This document shows, piece by piece, positions 61,102-64,000 of a stretch of 64,000 nucleotides of DNA. The notes beneath the pieces were generated by a model, which was given only the letters and a program-made list of their open reading frames with translations, made no database searches and was not told the origin of the DNA. Source of the DNA: Rotaria sp. Silwood1 (lineage: Eukaryota; Rotifera; Eurotatoria; Philodinida; Philodinidae); NCBI GenBank assembly GCA_905250075.1, contig CAJNOP010000172.1:186001-250000 (forward strand). The letters are read 5' to 3'. Position numbers and translations under genes: made by a program. How positions within the stretch are numbered: the first letter of the stretch is position 1; the number at the start of each line of letters is the position of its first letter.

Positions 61102-61998
61102 TTGAACTATCGTGTATACAATGCGAATACTAGCATGAGACTCACTATGACTAAATGGTTTACTTTTTGCAGATTATTATTGAATGATTAGTATAAGTAA
61201 ACTAATTGATTACAAATGCAAGAATCAATTTTAATTTAAACAATCAATAAAGGCTGTCAGGCATTACCAGTTTTTTTTCATTATGAAATCTATATTTTTT
61301 TACAGTACTAAAGGTTTAATGAAGAAGTATAGGAATTTTACGGATAGGTCACTACTCTATTATTAAATAAAATAAAAAAAACAATCAAAGTAGTCATGGA
61401 CCTGTATAAAATTCAATCCATGAAGGTATACATTTTGCAAATGTTTCTTTTATTTAACAAAAACTATGAGGCTTGTTGTAATGAGTCTGTATTGTAATTT
61501 AGAGTTGATTGTTATTCACAGAAAATTATTCAAAAATCTCCATATTTTCAATTCTTCGAAAAAGTGAGAGATAAAATTATAGATTGTCTTAATATATTTT
61601 TTAAAATATGTTAAAATGCATATCTTGCAATTAATGTAGCAGTAAAATACATCAAATCGAATACGGATCAATTCAAAAACAACTTATGCAGGTAAGTCAT
61701 ACTACAAATAACTGTGATTGGTTTGACAGTATCATTTTCCAAATTTTTGTGTTTCATCAACACAATAATGAAGAAATATCGATCGATATCTGGTGTTTCA
61801 GAAGTGATGGCATTATGTGAATACGAGTAAAACATAAGATTAATATAATTACAATAATTAAAATAGAAATATTGACAGACGTTTAAAAAAGCTATATAAT
61901 TTGTATAGTCCTTTTTTATTCAAATCAAACAAGAAAAGAACATTGATTAACACAATATGGCACAAAAACTGTTTTCTGACTTTTATAAGACATACATA
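61102..61998. other. Non-coding stretch
   Basis: AT-rich. AATAAA about 150 bp after the RING stop (near 61245) could be its polyadenylation signal. Nothing else was seen. Confidence 0.45.
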
Positions 61999-63491
61999 CA
62001 GTCTGGTGCATAATTATAAGACCACTTGTTTTAAAATTAAGCTTAATGAAATAAATACTATTTCGAGTGATTTGACATAGGTGAGTCATAAGAATGTTGC
62101 CATAAAATTTTCAAGCACTAATCATTTCGTTTTCATATATATGTAAAATTTTCTCCATTTTTGTGGTGCATAATTATAGGACCACGTGGTAGGTTTATAG
62201 TAATAAACGAATCGTGAGTAACTTTAAGTAAAACTAACAAATCAGATAGCACTTCACATTCAAGTTTAATTATGCCGAGAGCAATACAGTTAACAGAAAC
62301 CAAGAAAAGGTCTATCTTAGACCTACACAAGAAAAACAAGTCTCATCAAGAGATTGCAAGGAAAATCAATCGATCAAAAACTGTGGTAACAAATTTCTTG
62401 AAAGATCCACTTCAATATGGCTCAAGAAAACGAATTGGTCGCAGAAAAAAGGTCGATGAACGTACACAACGGCTTGTTTTGAGAACTGCCAGCAACACGT
62501 CAATATCTTGCGCCAACATTATTGATGATTTAAGTTTGAAAATGTCGAGATGGACGATCAATCGTGTTATAAAAAGGTCAAATATACTTAAAAAAATGAA
62601 AAAGAAACATTCTCTTGCATTAACAATAGCTCACAAAGATTTACCATTGACTTGGGACAAAGATCATATGACAGAGAATAACGAGTGGAACGAAGTCATC
62701 TGGTCGGATGAAAAGAAGTTTAATTTAGACGATCCTGATGGTTTTTCGTACTATTGGCATGATCTTCGTAAAGAAGAAGAGATTTTTTCGACTCGTGTTC
62801 AGGTGATGGTAGTGCCATGATTTGGGCGTCGTTTGGCTGGGGTGGTAAGAGCTCAATCTGTTTTATAGATGGACGGATGAATTCGAATGGATATCGTGAG
62901 GTGCTCAAAAAACACCTACTCAACATCGCTGATAGTTTGGGCGGATCTGAATGGGTCTTCCAACAGGATAATGCTCCTGTCCATCGAGCGAAGGTCAATC
63001 TGGCTTGGTTCAAGTCGCAAAAAAAATAACGTTTTGCCGTGGCCATCATTATCTCCAGACTTGAATCCAATAGAAAACCTATGGGGCATGCTATCAAGAA
63101 AGGTTTATTCAGAAGGGAAGCAATTTAGAACGAAAGAACAGTTGAAAGTTGCCATACTCAAGTCATGGGAAGAAATAAGCATTAATCAACTTCGCGATTT
63201 AGTCAGTTCAATGCCCGACAGAATATTCGAAGTTATTAAGCTAAATGGAGCGAAGACACGATATTAATCTGTATTTTGAATTCGTTTTTTTCTATTTCAT
63301 TTACAGTGGTCTTATAATTATGCACCATAATAAACCACGAAATTTCAGAAATCCATGAAGAATAATTGATAAAATCTTGAATGTTTCCCTACTGTATACA
63401 TATGCCTTAATACTCTTAATTTCAAAGAATTAGCTCGATCTGACTTTTCTAAGTACTAAAACTAGTGGTCTTATAATTATGCACCAGACTG
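61999..63491. mobile_element. Tc1-like transposon with IR/DR-type ends
   Basis: The outer ends are CAGTCTGGTGCATAATTATA and its reverse complement, flanked by TA at 61997-61998 and 63492-63493. A second, inner copy of TGGTGCATAATTATA(A/G)GACCAC occurs at 62165 on the left and, inverted, at 63305-63327 on the right, each about 160 bp from its outer partner. This double-site layout is the IR/DR type known from Sleeping Beauty-like elements. The four sites are nearly identical, so the insertion is fairly young. Confidence 0.92.
62272..63267 (+). pseudogene. Tc1 transposase with two frameshifts
   Basis: The coding sequence starts at ATG 62272 with a paired-like helix-turn-helix (HQEIARKINRSKTVVTNFLK, then GRRKKVDERTQRL). 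The DDE core follows: VIWSDEKKFNLDDPDGF (first Asp), FQQDNAPVHRA (second Asp) and LSPDLNPIENLWG (catalytic Glu, about 34 residues on). The frame shifts once near 62797-62820 and shifts back at an 8-A run at 63019-63026. The protein would otherwise be about 331 residues, normal for the family. All catalytic residues survive, so the two indels may be recent or sequencing errors. Confidence 0.88.
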
Positions 63492-63493
63492 TA

Positions 63494-64000
63494 TATCTGT
63501 TACGAATTTCTGAAATATGATTTTTCTCAGAATCGAAGTTAGACATATTATATATTGAGCTGTTTTTAAATTAAATTATTTTCTCTTCAAATAAAGATAT
63601 GTAGGGATGCAGTTGATTACATTGACAAACTACATTATACTAATAATTAAGACATGAGATCACACATATCACTATTTCAAATGAATGCTTATCATAGTTA
63701 TATGAGTGATTATTTTGGCACTATTCAAAGGCAATTTATATTGTAGTCAGTATTAACCGATTTAAAAATATTTATATTGTATTTATTTTTATTATGATTA
63801 CACAATCACTTCTACAAATCGTTTGTAAACTTGGTTAATGTAACCATAAAATAATGTACGCTTCTATTTTGCAATATCAGAATAGTAGAAATTTAGTCAA
63901 CAAGTATGATAGTATGCCATGCTCTTTGAAGAGATTCATGTTAAAGAATATCAGAAATTAAGTGATTGGAACATAGATTGGTTAGAAGAAAACATTAGAT
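63494..64000. other. Non-coding stretch at the window end
   Basis: AT-rich; nothing recognised. Confidence 0.5.

Overview
The window is AT-rich eukaryotic (animal) DNA with short introns (56-73 bp in several genes, some of 200-900 bp) and long non-coding stretches. Gene content, intron style and scattered GT-rich tracts containing TGTGGG (the telomere unit I recall for bdelloid rotifers) point to a bdelloid rotifer. This is an inference: there is no rRNA or mitochondrial marker here. A run of 100 Ns at 28074-28173 marks an assembly join, so linkage across it is not proven.

Layout. 1-4.9 kb: non-coding, with an F-box fossil and a six-copy degenerate minisatellite. 4.9-7.1 kb (minus): a bacterial-type glutamine-synthetase-like enzyme whose reading frame joins, through one phase-compatible intron, to an isochorismatase-family hydrolase; I read it as one two-domain gene. 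8.0-9.7 kb: a 1.73-kb foldback element flanked by TTAA. 11.3-12.7 kb (minus): a Cys-loop ligand-gated channel subunit in two exons. 16.4-17.9 kb: a frameshifted GT90/CAP10-like glycosyltransferase pseudogene. 18.8-20.6 kb: a dead mariner-like transposon with about 158-bp inverted ends. 22-24.3 kb (minus): a broken, probably transposon-derived multi-exon gene. 24.4-26.5 kb: a MITE and a three-unit repeat cluster. 31.8-35.8 kb: a six-exon, membrane-anchored, Thr-rich, six-NHL-repeat protein broken by one in-frame TGA. 37.7-38.1 kb: two tRNA-Asp(GTC) sequences, one canonical and one diverged. 40.6-41.6 kb: an intronless AKR7-type aldo-keto reductase. 43.2-50.1 kb: two tandem five-exon F-box genes with matching exon phases, followed by a fossil of a third. 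52.1-52.3 kb (minus): a small secreted Cys-rich peptide. 53.9-54.8 kb (minus): a fossil of cytoplasmic dynein 1 heavy chain. 55.3-58.5 kb (minus): IAP-type BIR/RING genes, five BIR domains in all, which could be one gene or two. 60.85-61.1 kb (plus): a lone, intact IAP-type RING. 62.0-63.5 kb: a Tc1-like transposon with IR/DR ends and two frameshifts.

How it fits together. This is an accessory-type region: enzyme genes that may have been acquired, expanded families (F-box, NHL, IAP), and a high load of decayed DNA transposons and gene fossils. The most notable items are the hydrolase-glutamine synthetase fusion, the IAP cluster with RING exons in different states (one lacking its zinc histidine, one orphaned on the other strand), and a dispersed family of short GT-rich hairpins. 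All calls come from reading the sequence; no database search was run.
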